The notes beneath the pieces were generated by a model. The model made no database searches. It was not told the DNA's origin and worked only from the letters and a program-made list of their open reading frames with translations. 64,000 nt of DNA, taken from contig BBDJ01000002.1 in the NCBI GenBank assembly GCA_001312325.1, positions 62,001 through 126,000 of the forward strand. Reading direction: 5' to 3'. Position 1 is the stretch's first letter. The number at the start of each line of letters is the position of its first letter. The stretch is from Lysinibacillus pakistanensis. Lineage in GTDB: Bacteria > Bacillota > Bacilli > Bacillales_A > Planococcaceae. Below, in pieces: positions 9,702 through 19,589 of the stretch. Made by a program: the position numbers and the translations under genes.

Positions 9702-10319
9702 TTGCTGCATACAATTGAAGAAGCAATAGAGGATTTAAAACAGGGCAAGATGATTATTGTAGTAGACGATGAGGATCGAGAAAATGAAGGAGATTTATTG
9801 GCTTTAGCAGAGTATATGACACCTGATACGATAAACTTTATGGCGACATATGGAAGAGGACTTATTTGCACACCAATTACACAGCAGCTCGCACAAAGAT
9901 TAGCCTTACAACCGATGGTAAGTAATAATACAGACAATCATCAAACAGCATTTACCGTTAGTATCGACTATATGGATACAACGACAGGAATAAGCGCCTT
10001 TGAACGCGCAATGACAATTAAAAAAAATGATTGAACCACAAGCGAGGGCAAATGATTTTCGTAGACCTGGCCATGTATTTCCGCTAATCGCAAAGGATAA
10101 TGGTGTGTTAGAGCGTAGGGGTCACACTGAAGCAACCATTGATTTAGCTAAGCTTTGCCACAGTATCCCCGCAGGAATTATTTGTGAAATTATGGGGGAC
10201 GATGGAAAAATGCTACGCTTCAATGAACTAGTCAACTATGCAACGCATCATCAGCTAAAAATAATTCAATTGAAGAATTGGTGTTATATCGCCAGCAAAA
10301 TCTCAAAATGACAATTTAA
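9702..10319 (+). CDS. ribB: 3,4-dihydroxy-2-butanone 4-phosphate synthase, RibB part only (frameshifted)
   Basis: Makes the four-carbon precursor of lumazine from ribulose 5-phosphate. The motif [13 protein letters not shown], with the acidic metal/substrate residues, and [22 protein letters not shown] are diagnostic. TTG 9702 is chosen because AGGAGGTG sits eight bases upstream. The protein ends after about 205 residues, whereas the usual Bacillus protein is a RibBA fusion of about 400 residues; the GTP cyclohydrolase II half is absent. Shifts at the A8 run near 10022 and near 10265 (one base missing) are corrected here. Confidence 0.88.
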
Positions 10320-10337
10320 AAAAAGGAGAATTTAGAA

Positions 10338-10805
10338 ATGGGTAAAACATTTGAAGCACAATTAATTGGTACAGACTTAAAAATTGCTATCGTAGTAGGT
10401 CGATTCAATGAATTTATAACAAGTAAGTTATTAGACGGAGCCCTCGATGGTTTAAAGCGTCACGGTGTAGATGAGGACTTTATTGATGTAGCATGGGTTC
10501 CTGGTGCATTTGAGGTTCCGTTTATTGCAAAACAGCTTGCAGAAACAAAGAAATACGATGCTATCATTGGTTTAGGAACAGTGATCCGTGGCTCGACAAC
10601 ACATTATGACTATGTATGTAATGAATCGGCAAAAGGGATCGCCAACGTATCATTAACAACAGATGTACCTGTCATTTTTGGCATTGTGACAACTGAAAAT
10701 ATTGAGCAAGCTATTGAGCGTGCAGGTACAAAATCAGGTAATAAAGGCTATGATTCCGCAATGTCTGCTATCGAAATGGCGAATTTAAAGAGAATGATTG
10801 GCTAA
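10338..10805 (+). CDS. ribH: 6,7-dimethyl-8-ribityllumazine synthase
   Basis: Intact, 155 residues, the usual length. It condenses the RibB product with the ribitylamino-pyrimidine. Recognised by [43 protein letters not shown] (substrate loop) and the C-terminal [25 protein letters not shown] precedes the ATG. It is the third gene of the FMN-regulated operon ribE-ribB-ribH. No clear terminator follows directly. Confidence 0.96.
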   Translation: MGKTFEAQLIGTDLKIAIVVGRFNEFITSKLLDGALDGLKRHGVDEDFIDVAWVPGAFEVPFIAKQLAETKKYDAIIGLGTVIRGSTTHYDYVCNESAKGIANVSLTTDVPVIFGIVTTENIEQAIERAGTKSGNKGYDSAMSAIEMANLKRMIG

Positions 10806-10931
10806 AACAAAGTTTGAATTTATCTAAAGTATCTTATCTGTAAAACCTGAATATTTTAAACAAGCATGGGGAAAATATTGTGTAAGTATATGGATGCATG
10901 TACGAATCTGGAGCTGACTCAGTAGGAGATG

Positions 10932-12395
10932 ATGAGTATTCAAATGGAACAAATCATAAATTTGCAAACTTTGAAGGCACTATTTCAACGCTCTGCTGAT
11001 GTGATTTTTCAAAGGTATATAATGCAGCAACATACAGTACATGTTATTCACTGTGATGCAATAATCAATGAACAATTACTACAAACTGTTATTGTTCGAG
11101 GGCTCCAATTGATGTTTGAAAATACTTCAGATAAATTATTAGAGGAAGATATTTTAAATTATCTACACGTTCCTCATTTAAAAAAAATCTCAGAAAAAGA
11201 GGAAGCCATTACAAAACTCTATAAAGGACATGTGCTGCTGTATTTTGAAGACGAACAATTATTATTTACAAGTTATATTCCTAAAAAGCCAAATCGAGAG
11301 CCTAGAGAAACAGCCCTTGAATTGGTTATAAAGGGTCCAAGAGACGATTTTATTGAGGATATCGATATTAATATTGCTTTATTACGAAAACGATTACCTA
11401 CAAATTCGTTAAGTGTTGAAACATATGAAATCGGCAAACGTTCTAAAACAACTGTAGCAATTCTTTATATGGATGATATTGTTAATAAAAAAAATGCTAG
11501 AGGACATCAAAGTACATCTTAAAAAAAGTAGATACGGATATTGTATTTAGTGGGGATATTTTAATGGAGAGAATCGAGCAAAGTGCAAAAATTCTTCCGA
11601 GACATGATTATACAGGTCGTCCTGATTTTGCTTTACAGGCCTTAATTAACGGTAGAATTGTGATCATGGTGGATGGGGTCACTTATGCCATTATTACGCC
11701 AGCTAACGTGCTGCTAGTATTTAAATCAGGCGAGGATTATTATTTTCCGATTATTGTTAGTTCAATGGAAAGACTACTACGAATTGTTGGCATATTAATT
11801 AGTGTGCTTTTACCAGGCTTTTGGCTAGCACTTACGACTTATCATCAAAATCAATTACCGTTGATTCTTTTAGCAACAGTTGTACAATCAAGGACAGGGC
11901 TTCCATTTCCTACGATTCTAGAAATACTACTAATGGTATTTATGTTTGAAATGTTCCGTGAGGCCAATATGCGTCTTCCTAGTATCATTAGTGGATCCAT
12001 GAGTGTTGTTGGAGGTCTAATCATTGGAGATGCAGCGATTAAAGCTGGTATTACAAGTCCTCCAATGATAGTTGTGATTGCTATTTCGAGTATCGCAGCC
12101 TATACACTTGTCAATCAATCCTTTGTCACGGCAATGAGTATATTTCGCATTATCATTATAGTAGCATCAGCATTTTTCGGCTTGTATGGCTTCTTTATAG
12201 CAATTTTTTTTCATTCTTCTATATACAGCAAATTTGCGAGTCCTTGGCATTCCATACTTAAATTTAGGAGCAGATTTAAATTGGCAGGATATGAAAAAAT
12301 CTTTATTGAGATTATCTCCTAAAGGCTATGGTAAACGTCCAGCATTTTTAAATGTGCAGGATAAAACAAGAACATCCCATAAAAGAAAAAAATAG
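10932..12395 (+). CDS. Spore germination protein, GerA family A-subunit (frameshifted)
   Basis: About 487 residues. A soluble N-terminal half carries the GerA signature (ELVIKGPRDDFIEDIDINIALLRKR), and the C-terminal half has about five membrane segments with LTTYHQNQLP and GDAAIKAGITSPPMIVV. It belongs in the inner spore membrane as part of a nutrient germinant receptor. No B (permease) or C (lipoprotein) subunit follows, so it is an orphan here. Breaks at A8 near 11490 and T8 near 12206 are restored by one base. The start is either ATG 10932 or ATG 10944 after GGAG. Confidence 0.88.
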
Positions 12396-12430
12396 GACTA
12401 GGTATAGCTGGCTGTACCTAGTCCTTTTCT
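12393..12430 (+). terminator. Terminator of the GerA-family gene
   Basis: AGGACTAGGTA (12394-12404) pairs perfectly with TACCTAGTCCT (12415-12425), and T's follow. Confidence 0.9.
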
Positions 12431-12512
12431 TTGTTTCCATAAACCATTTCCTTGACCTTCTATTTACTTGAAGCTTTATAATATTGAAAAATAAGTTGAT
12501 AAGGGAGAGAAA

Positions 12513-13545
12513 ATGAACATGACAGGTTATGAAGAGCTAGTCGTTAAAGTTGAAGATGTGAAAGGTAGCTACTACCAAATTGGTTTACAGCAAAGCAAAG
12601 GGCTATTATCTTTATTGCAAATGCAAAAAGATGCTTTATTGCACTTAACCAGGTCTACTAATACTCAAATAGCGAAACAACTTTTACAGAAACATTGTCC
12701 ACAGCTTATCAATGAAATGGAGGGCTTGAGTGCTGGTACAGCTCTATCGTTAGACACTGTGCTCAGATTGTACAGTGGCTACACTATTACTTTTCCGGAG
12801 ATGGGCTGTACAGCATTTATGCGTGATGGGATGTATGTCCGTAATTATGATTTCAGTCCAGCTTTGTACGATGCTAGGCTTGTTTTCTCTAATCCAGAGA
12901 ATGGTTATGCAAGTATCGGGTTCAGTCAGCAAATTATTGGTAGACTGGATGGGATGAATGAATACGGGTTAGTAGTTGGGCTGCATTTTGTTAATCATGA
13001 GCACTCCGAAGAAGGCTTTATCGCCTCTACAATTATTCGTATACTATTAGAGCAATGTAAAACAATTGAAGAGGCGTGTATGCTAATAAAGGAAATTCCA
13101 CATGGTTACTGCTATAATTATTCTATGACAGATTGTAGTGGGAGAGCCATTGTAGTCGAAGCCTCTCCACAGAAGCAAGTAATCAAGCGGGAAAATTCTT
13201 TCATTTGTACAAATCATTTTGAATCTAAACAATTAATTGAAAAAAAATAAGAAAATGATAGAAGGCTCTATTCATAGAAAGCAATTTTTAACGAAACTAC
13301 TGAAGGAAGAACTAACGACAACAGCCCTCTATCAACATTTTAACACTGAAAATTCACCATTATTTTATCATAATTATCAAGAATACTTTGGCACATTACA
13401 TACGATTATTTATCAACCGAAAACATTAGAGATTCTTGTTGGGATAGGTGGAAATGCGCAACCAACAGCATTTTCATTTAAAGAATACTTGGAGGGAGCA
13501 CTAATGCTTCCAAAAGAGATAAAGGGCATCATCTATACAAATTAA
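12513..13545 (+). CDS. Ntn hydrolase of the C45/acyl-CoA:6-aminopenicillanate acyltransferase-like family (frameshifted)
   Basis: About 343 residues. The pattern ITFPEMGCTAFM supplies the candidate nucleophile Cys about 95 residues in, followed by the family's RNYDFSP and GRLDGMNEYGLVVGLHF. Members are self-processing amide hydrolases or acyltransferases; the substrate is unknown. ATG 12513 follows AAGGGAGAG. One A8 run near 13243 shifts the frame, and the C-terminal 100 residues continue in the other frame. The gene is monocistronic. Confidence 0.8.
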
Positions 13546-13590
13546 AAAAAGTTGAGCTGTGTGTAAAAATCATACATGCTTTCGAAAAAG

Positions 13591-13621
13591 GAGGTAGCTT
13601 CCATGCTACTCTCTTTTTTTT
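13591..13621 (+). terminator. Terminator of the Ntn hydrolase gene
   Basis: GAGGTAGC (13591-13598) pairs with GCTACTCTC (13605-13613) with one bulge, followed by a T8 run. Confidence 0.75.
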
Positions 13622-13855
13622 ACTTTGCTCTGCACTAAAAATAAAAATTGCTTTTATGATTTTGATAAAGTAGGATAAACAAGACTATATTACTCTAAAG
13701 GAAAAACAATAAACAATAAGAAGAAGTTTATTATAGTATAATGATTACGACTATTTACATATTTGTTTCTGTTGACATTAGCCGCTATCAAAAAAACTTG
13801 CTCCAGCTACATCATGTCATTATTCATTTCTAGAGATGAGGAAGTACCACTTAGT

Positions 13856-15162
13856 ATGAAAAACCGAAAATTAAAACTAATCCTAATCCTATCAACTATT
13901 TTATTACTACTGTTTACAAGTTTAAATATCTTTACATCTTATATTAAGATGAAAAAAACGGTGGAAGAATCTATTGCGAACCAAAGCCTTGAAGCTGCTA
14001 TTTCGATTGCATCCTCTATTGACGTGGATGCGTACCAACAATTTATAAATAATCCAGAAAAGAACGATTATTATTGGGAATTACGAAGTTATTTAAATGA
14101 TGCGAGAATTAAACTTGGAGCATTATTTGTTTATACCTTAAAGGTAGATAATCCTAAGGTATCACATGCCATGATTATGGGGATGCCTAGCGAAATAACA
14201 GAAGGCTTTGATATTGGTGAAGTCTGTACGGTTCCTGAACGGCAAGTACAACGCTTATAAGGGAGAAACATTTGTAACAGAGGTAATACCAGATTCTGTA
14301 CATGGTTCTTACCTTTCAGTTGGAGCACCAATTAGAGATAAAACTGGTACTATCATCGCCTATCTTGGCATTGATATAAGTGCAGATACACTGAATGGTA
14401 TTAAAGGAAAAGTAATTGAGGACAATCTCTTTATCTTTATTTTTAATGGCGTATTAATTTTAATCGTCATTGGTTCATTTTTATTTTTACAAAGATGGTA
14501 TCAAAAAGAGGTTGCCAAAGAGGTTGGAGCTACTGAGGATACCTATCAAGCTGAAATAAAGACTTTAATTACCTCTGTCTCCTCTCTAAGACACGATTTT
14601 ACCAATCATATACAAGTATTGCATGGACTACTTCAGCTAGATAAACCTGAGCAGGCTAAACAATATTTATCCTCATTGTCGAAAGAGGTGCAGGCGATTA
14701 AGTCACTGAAGTTAAATATTAATCATCCTGGCTTATCAATTTTATTGCAAACGAAAAAAATTAACAGCGCAAAATCATAATATTGATATGGATTTCACCA
14801 TTTCACAGAATGATTTTCATAAAATAAAGACCACGGATTTAATTAAAATTTTATCAAACTTAATTGATAATGCCATTGATGCGGCAACCGAATTACCAGA
14901 GGGGCAACGGAGAATAACCATTTGTTGTAATGCAGATGATTTGTATTATGAATTTAAAGTTACCAATACCGGACCAAATATTTTAGATGCTTGTCAAATA
15001 TTTAAGCAAGGATTTTCCACTAAAAAACAAGAAAATGGGAAAATAAGAGGGCAGGGCTTATTTATTGTTAATGAAATTGTCCATAAATATAATGGGCAAA
15101 TTTCGATTGATTCATCCAAACATTTAGAGACAACCGCCATTGTAAATATTCCAATAAAATAA
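13856..15162 (+). CDS. Sensor histidine kinase with SpoOB-type (DcuS/CitA-like) dimerisation domain (frameshifted)
   Basis: About 435 residues. One N-terminal membrane helix, an extracytoplasmic sensor of about 150 residues, a second helix (LFIFIFNGVLILIVIGSFLF), then SSLRHDFTNHIQVLHGLLQL with the phospho-accepting His, and an ATPase domain with LSNLIDNAIDAA (N box) and RGQGLFIVNEIV (G box). ATG 13856 has GAGGAAG ten bases upstream. Breaks lie near 14245 (not an obvious homopolymer) and at an A7 run near 14755. No response regulator lies beside it, so it is an orphan here. Confidence 0.85.
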
Positions 15163-15168
15163 ACACCT

Positions 15169-15202
15169 AAGCTTCCTATATAAATTGTAGGAAGCTTTTT
15201 TT
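15169..15202 (+). terminator. Terminator of the sensor kinase gene
   Basis: AAGCTTCCTA (15169-15178) pairs perfectly with TAGGAAGCTT (15188-15197), and a T run follows. Confidence 0.9.
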
Positions 15203-15280
15203 GGCTATGTAGTAATCGTTTCTGACAGCTAATTCATATATTACTATGAAGCTAAATGGTATTATTAGGAGGAAAGAAAA

Positions 15281-15819
15281 TTGAATATATCAGATCTTGA
15301 TTTATGGAGAAAGGGTGGATTCATTTTATATGCACGGCATGGAGAAGCAACGGTCGGTATAGATCAGCAAAATTTATGTTTTCAAGATTGTATGAGTCAG
15401 AGAAATTTATCTGAGGAAGGACGGAGGGAGGCCATATATTTTGGACAACTACTGAGGCATTGGCAAATCCCAGTTGCACCACCGATTATCGCAAGTCCTT
15501 TTTGCCGTACAATTGAGACGGCACAGCTTGCATTTCCAACAACATATATACAAATTGACCCTTTTTGGTTTGATATCTATTCTTTAGGTGGAAAAATCCC
15601 ACCAAATGAACAGACGAGAATACTGTCAAACTTACAGGCTGTATTAGAAAAGAAGCTCCATTTCGAATGAATCAAGTGATTATTGCCCATAGCTTTCCAG
15701 AAGGTATAGGGTTAGGCCATATTTCAAATATGGGGATGGTTGTTGTGAAGCCACTTGGTGCTGGAAATGGCTATGAAATTGTCAAAAAAACTGACTTTGA
15801 AGAATTTAGCTCAACTTAA
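15281..15819 (+). CDS. Histidine phosphatase (phosphoglycerate mutase-like) family protein (frameshifted)
   Basis: About 178 residues. The phosphoglycerate mutase motif appears as LYARHGEAT, and the second catalytic segment as IASPFCRTIETAQLAF. The C-terminal IIAHSFPEG supplies the second catalytic His. TTG 15281 follows AGGAGGA. The frame changes near 15655 in AAGAAGCTCCATTT, outside a long homopolymer, and the last 50 residues continue in another frame. Substrate unknown. Confidence 0.75.
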
Positions 15820-15853
15820 TTACCAGTAATTTTACTTTGAAATGAGGGAAAAT

Positions 15854-16703
15854 ATGAATATTAAAACACTTTCACAATGTACATTAGAACAAGGACTACA
15901 TGCTTGGAATAAAGGCTTTGAAGGGTATTTTGTCGAGATTGATATGAGCGAAGAGATGTTTTTAACTCGACTTGTGGGAGAAGGACTATCGTCAAAGCTG
16001 TCGATTGTTGCCTTTGCAAATGATGAACCAGTTGGCATTGTGATGAATGGTTTTAGACAAATTGATGGCAAGAAAACTTCTTGGAATGGAGGAACAGGCG
16101 TTTCTCCGAATTATCGTGGAAAGGGTGTCTCTCGAGCTTTAATGGAAGAAACTATAGCCATCTATGAAAGAGAGCAAGTTGAAATAGCAACACTTGAGGC
16201 TATTAAAGAGAATGAAGTAGCCATTGCTCTATATAAGAAATTTGGTTATGTCATTACAAATATCCTTCTCTTTTTAAGAGGAGATTTTGAGGCGAAAGTT
16301 GACAAGCAAAGGTCATTTCAGGCCAACACGATAAGACCAGAGCAGCTTGCGCATTTACCCGTTTATCAGGAAGATGTTCCATGGCAATGTAGCTGGCAAA
16401 GCAATAAACAAGGGGAAGCGAAAGTTTTTTTATAATGACGACCAGGAAGCTATCGGTTATCTATTATATAGAACGGTATGGAATCAGGAGGGAGCAATTG
16501 ACACAATTATTCTATACCAGTTAGAGCTATTAGAAAATGGTAAGGCGGAGGATATACCGTACTTCCTATCGACCATAACGGATGAAAAGGTAAAAATCAC
16601 AGCAGTGAATTTTTTTAGCAAGCAACCCAGCAACGGATTTTTTCATTAAAAATGGACTTGAAGTGACAACAGAGCAGGTACAGATGAAAAAGTATTGGAG
16701 TTA
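15854..16703 (+). CDS. GNAT-family N-acetyltransferase (frameshifted)
   Basis: About 280 residues. The acetyl-CoA binding motif is VSPNYRGKGVSRALMEE near residue 90. The N-terminal GNAT domain is followed by a second half with IGYLLYRTVWNQ and the closing helix, suggesting two GNAT-like folds. Frames change at T7 runs near 16430 and 16613. It starts at ATG 15854 after GAGGGAA, about 35 bp after the phosphatase gene, so the two may be co-transcribed. Substrate unknown. Confidence 0.75.
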
Positions 16704-16718
16704 AGAATGCATTGCATA

Positions 16719-16747
16719 AAAACGTCTTAATTTAAAGGCGTTTTTTT
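16719..16747 (+). terminator. Terminator of the GNAT gene
   Basis: AAACGTCTT (about 16720) pairs with AAAGGCGTTT across a short loop, with a G-T pair, and T7 follows. Confidence 0.7.
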
Positions 16748-16828
16748 GTTTTGAATTGCATATATATTAATGTATTTGTATTAATATTCAGTTTTAGTTA
16801 TAATTATGCTAAAAGGAGAATAAGATTT

Positions 16829-17424
16829 ATGAGGCTAATTCCTGAAGCTACTGATTTTAAAGAATATTTACAAGAATTGGATGTTGTGGATTATAATCAT
16901 CCAATTATTTATCAAAAAATTGGTGAGATTTTTGAGAACCAATCTTCAGAAATAGAAAAGGTGAAGGCAGCTTTTTTTATTTGTTAGAGATAAAATATCT
17001 CACTCGTGGGACATTCAAAGTACAAATATTACTTGTAAAGCTTCAGAGGTTCTAACATATGGTGAGGGAATCTGTTACGCAAAGGCTAATTTTAAGGGGG
17101 GCAGGAATTCCAACTGGTTTTTGTTATCAACGATTAATGCTCTTTCATACCCCAGAGGAAGGTTATTGTCTCCATGCTTTAAATGGGGTTTATCTCAGGT
17201 CTTTAAATCGTTGGATTCGTTTAGATGCTCGTGGCAATAAACCAGGCGTTCAGGCTGAATTCTCTGTAAATGAGGAAATACTAGCCTTTTCAATAAACGA
17301 GAAGCTAGGAGAAAAAGATTATCCTATTATCTACACAGCACCCAATAAAAACACAATAGCTACTTTAAATGCACATACAAATGCATTAGATATGTATATG
17401 CATCGATTACCTGATGTCTTATAA
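16829..17424 (+). CDS. Transglutaminase-like superfamily protein, probably damaged
   Basis: About 195 residues with the Cys-His-Asp arrangement of transglutaminase/protease-like proteins: Cys in GEGICYAKAN, His in YCLHALNGVYL, Asp in WIRLDARGNK. The conserved RGAGIPTGFCYQ lies between. A T7 run near 16972 shifts the frame. Between YAKAN and RGAGIP the family normally has a helix of about six further residues (LLAALL-like) that is missing here, together with another frame change near 17090. That second lesion looks like a small deletion, so the gene may be inactive. ATG 16829 follows AAAGGAG. Confidence 0.65.
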
Positions 17425-17513
17425 ATATATTTAGCAGCACGTTATTCTGTTGTCAAGATTTGAGAATTCCAGTATACTAGTTCGATAAAGAATGTTGAAA
17501 AAGGATGAATGGC

Positions 17514-17735
17514 ATGACGTTTGAAGAAATATTACCACGCTTAAAAGCAGGAGAAAAAGTAATCCGTAAGGCTGGGGCGGTGCAGAATTGTATGTAAAGC
17601 TAGTTGGCAAAGAAGAGCATGAAGGCGAGACTTTAAATCCTTATTTTTTTAATTAATGTACGGGGTGAAGGCTATACAATGTTTACACCGACAGTTTGTG
17701 ATTTATTAGCTGAAGATTGGATCATTGTTGATTAA
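17514..17735 (+). CDS. Small DUF2829 (Thoeris anti-defence Tad2-like) protein
   Basis: About 73 residues: MTFEEILPRLKAGEKVIRK, then WGGAELYVKLVG, and the typical ending LLAEDWIIVD. This is the DUF2829 fold, named for Tad2, a phage protein that sequesters the Thoeris signal molecule; chromosomal members are common and need not be anti-defence. ATG 17514 follows AAGGATG. Two shifts break it, one near 17575 (GGCTGGGG) and one in the T7 run near 17644. The gene is free-standing and has its own terminator. Confidence 0.7.
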
Positions 17736-17739
17736 ATAA

Positions 17740-17772
17740 AGGAGTCCATCTCAACAGAGGTGGCTTCTTTTG
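17740..17772 (+). terminator. Terminator of the DUF2829 gene
   Basis: AGGAGTCCATCTC pairs with GAGGTGGCTTCTT through several G-T pairs, with a T run after it. Confidence 0.65.
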
Positions 17773-17789
17773 TTTTGAGGAGAGATGTT

Positions 17790-18547
17790 ATGAAATTTGA
17801 AGAGTATCAGGGAAAGACAGTTTTTATTACGGGTGCTGCTTCAGGAATTGGTCAGGCACAGGCCATTGCTTTTTTTAGAAAATGGCGCAAATGTATTTGG
17901 GTTTGACTTGGACGAGGCTGGTTTAATCTATTTACAGCAGCAATTTCCCGGGCAATTTTCTTATTGTTTAGGCAGTGTAAGTAATAAAAAGGATGTTAAA
18001 CAGTCGTTTTTTTAATGTAATATCACTATTTAAGCAAATCGATATTTTATGTAATACGGCAGGTATTTTAGATGGCTTTGCCAAAACACTGGATACAGAT
18101 GAAGCGCTTTGGGATGCTGTGATGGATACCAATCTAAAGGGAACTTATTTCGTGACGAATACAATTCTTCCTCATATGGTAGAAAGGAAGTCTGGTGTTA
18201 TTATTAATATGGCCTCGATTGCTGGACTAGTTGCAGGTGGTGGAGGTGCAGCTTATACAGCTTCTAAGCATGCCATTGTTGGCTATACCAAGCAGTTAGA
18301 CTTAGATTATTGCCGTGAAGGTATTCGTGCCAATGCTATAGCGCCAGGTGCCATTCAAACACCCATGACTAAGGCAGATTTTGAAGGGGATGGGGAAATG
18401 GCTAAATGGGTAGCCGATGAAACACCTGCTGGTCGCTGGGCACAACCATACGAAGTAGCAAATTTAACACTCTTCTTGGCAAGTTCTGCGGCTGATTATA
18501 TTCATGGAACTATTATGCCAATTGATGGTGGTTGGCTGACAAAATAG
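17790..18547 (+). CDS. Short-chain dehydrogenase/reductase, FabG-like (frameshifted)
   Basis: About 252 residues. Cofactor motif ITGAASGIGQAQA, NTAG, catalytic Ser in INMASIAGLV, and YTASKHA for the Tyr/Lys pair. The end IHGTIMPIDGGWLTK is typical of classical SDRs. Frames change at T7 runs near 17871 and 18007. ATG 17790 follows GAGGAGAG. Similar to 3-oxoacyl reductases by fold, but there is no lipid-synthesis gene nearby, so the substrate stays open. Confidence 0.8.
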
Positions 18548-18549
18548 CA

Positions 18550-18579
18550 TTGTTCAATAAGATATTCTTCTGCTATAAT
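18550..18579 (+). promoter_or_regulatory. Predicted sigma-A promoter of queT
   Basis: TTGTTC (18550-18555), an 18-bp spacer, then a perfect TATAAT (18574-18579). It would start transcription near 18585, giving a leader of about 115 nt before queT. Confidence 0.6.
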
Positions 18580-18583
18580 ACGC

Positions 18584-18692
18584 AGGTAAGCAAAAATGGC
18601 TTGCACTACGGCACTTCAGATAGGGCGAAAAGCTCTCTTCCTTTGGTCGTAGTTATTACTAAAATAGCAAAGATGCTATTTTACAAAGGAGA
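18584..18692 (+). ncRNA. Structured queT leader, candidate preQ1-II-like riboswitch
   Basis: ACTACG (18605-18610) pairs with CGTAGT (18648-18653), enclosing a small hairpin AGGGC/GCTCT with a GAAAA loop. The 3' side of that loop, TTCCTTTG (18638-18645), can pair with CAAAGGAG (18684-18691), the ribosome site. AAAATAGC/GCTATTTT (18661-18668, 18675-18682) forms a hairpin between. This H-type pseudoknot with an inserted hairpin, the TATTAC in the joining strand, and the downstream COG4708/QueT gene all match the preQ1-II class. An optional 5' hairpin (GCAA/TTGC, 18590-18604) also fits. Binding is inferred. Confidence 0.6.
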
Positions 18693-18698
18693 ATAAAA

Positions 18699-19211
18699 TT
18701 GAATACATCTATTGTAAAAGAGTCGAGCCGCCGTATTTCAGTAAGTGAGCTTACAAAGACGGCCCTTGTTGCAGCTTTATATGTGGCTGTAACTGTTTTA
18801 TTGTCAGTCATTAGCTTTGGCGCTGTCCAGCTACGTTTGTCAGAGATGTTTAATTATCTGGCATTGTACAATAAGCGCTATGTTGTAGCAGTGACGATAG
18901 GCGTAATACTTGCTAATTTCATGTCACCAACATGGATATTAGATGTACCGATTGGTGGAATTGCAACTTTTCTAGTGCTAATACTTTGTAGAAGCATCAC
19001 AAAACATATGACAAATGACATTGTAAAAATGGTGGTAACCGCATTGATTTTTGCTTTATCAATGTTTACGGTTGCAGGACAATTATCAATCCTTTATGAT
19101 CTTCCTTTTTGGGCTACATGGTTTACAGTGGGCGTAGGGGAATTATTGTCTATGACTGTAGGCGGTCTGACTATTTATTTACTTCATAAAAAAATTGATT
19201 TATCAAAATAA
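18699..19211 (+). CDS. queT: QueT-family queuosine precursor transporter (ECF S component)
   Basis: Intact, 170 residues, about six membrane helices. Members of COG4708/QueT are substrate-binding components of energy-coupling-factor transporters for preQ1 or a related queuosine precursor. Family features: LTKTALVAALYVAVTVL, FGAVQLRLSEMFNYLALYN, and PTWILDVPIGGIATF. The start is TTG 18699, eight bases after AAAGGAG, the same ribosome site that can be sequestered by the leader. No ECF A or T subunit is nearby, as expected for group II ECF systems with a shared module. Confidence 0.88.
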   Translation: MNTSIVKESSRRISVSELTKTALVAALYVAVTVLLSVISFGAVQLRLSEMFNYLALYNKRYVVAVTIGVILANFMSPTWILDVPIGGIATFLVLILCRSITKHMTNDIVKMVVTALIFALSMFTVAGQLSILYDLPFWATWFTVGVGELLSMTVGGLTIYLLHKKIDLSK

Positions 19212-19216
19212 CCTTT

Positions 19217-19248
19217 AAAAAGCGGGCGACAATAGATGCCCGTTTTTT
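19217..19248 (+). terminator. Terminator of queT
   Basis: CGGGC and GCCCG pair across an 11-nt loop (19223-19243), and six T's follow. Confidence 0.75.
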
Positions 19249-19350
19249 GCGTTTTTCAGAAGCTAAAATTTTGAAAAGAATTTTTTTTAGATAAACATAA
19301 TTTTCATATATTTTCACCAAACTAATGGAAAGATGGAGGAAGGTGAAGAG

Positions 19351-19577
19351 ATGCAGCAACAATTCAATGTCGGTGATATCGTTTACATTTTTTTATCGTA
19401 ATCCTCATATTCAGGATGTAGCGAATATACAGGAAGCTGCGGTGGTTTATCATCCAGAACAACCAGAGCAGCTAGCCCTTTTTTTATTTGAAACATATTA
19501 TCCAATAACAAATGACCTATTGATTTTTTTCAAGCGAGATGGCGGCTGAACAGGCCTATCACCAGTATTTTCATTAA
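19351..19577 (+). CDS. splA: SplA-like regulator of spore photoproduct lyase (frameshifted)
   Basis: About 75 residues: MQQQFNVGDIVYIFYRNPH, then EAAVVYHPEQPEQLALF and FETYYPITND. Size, sequence style and position directly upstream of splB match Bacillus SplA, a TRAP-like negative regulator of the splAB operon. ATG 19351 follows GGAGGAAGG. Three T-run errors near 19390, 19483 and 19526 break this short gene, and each is repaired by one base. Confidence 0.8.
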
Positions 19578-19589
19578 GGGAGGACTCAC

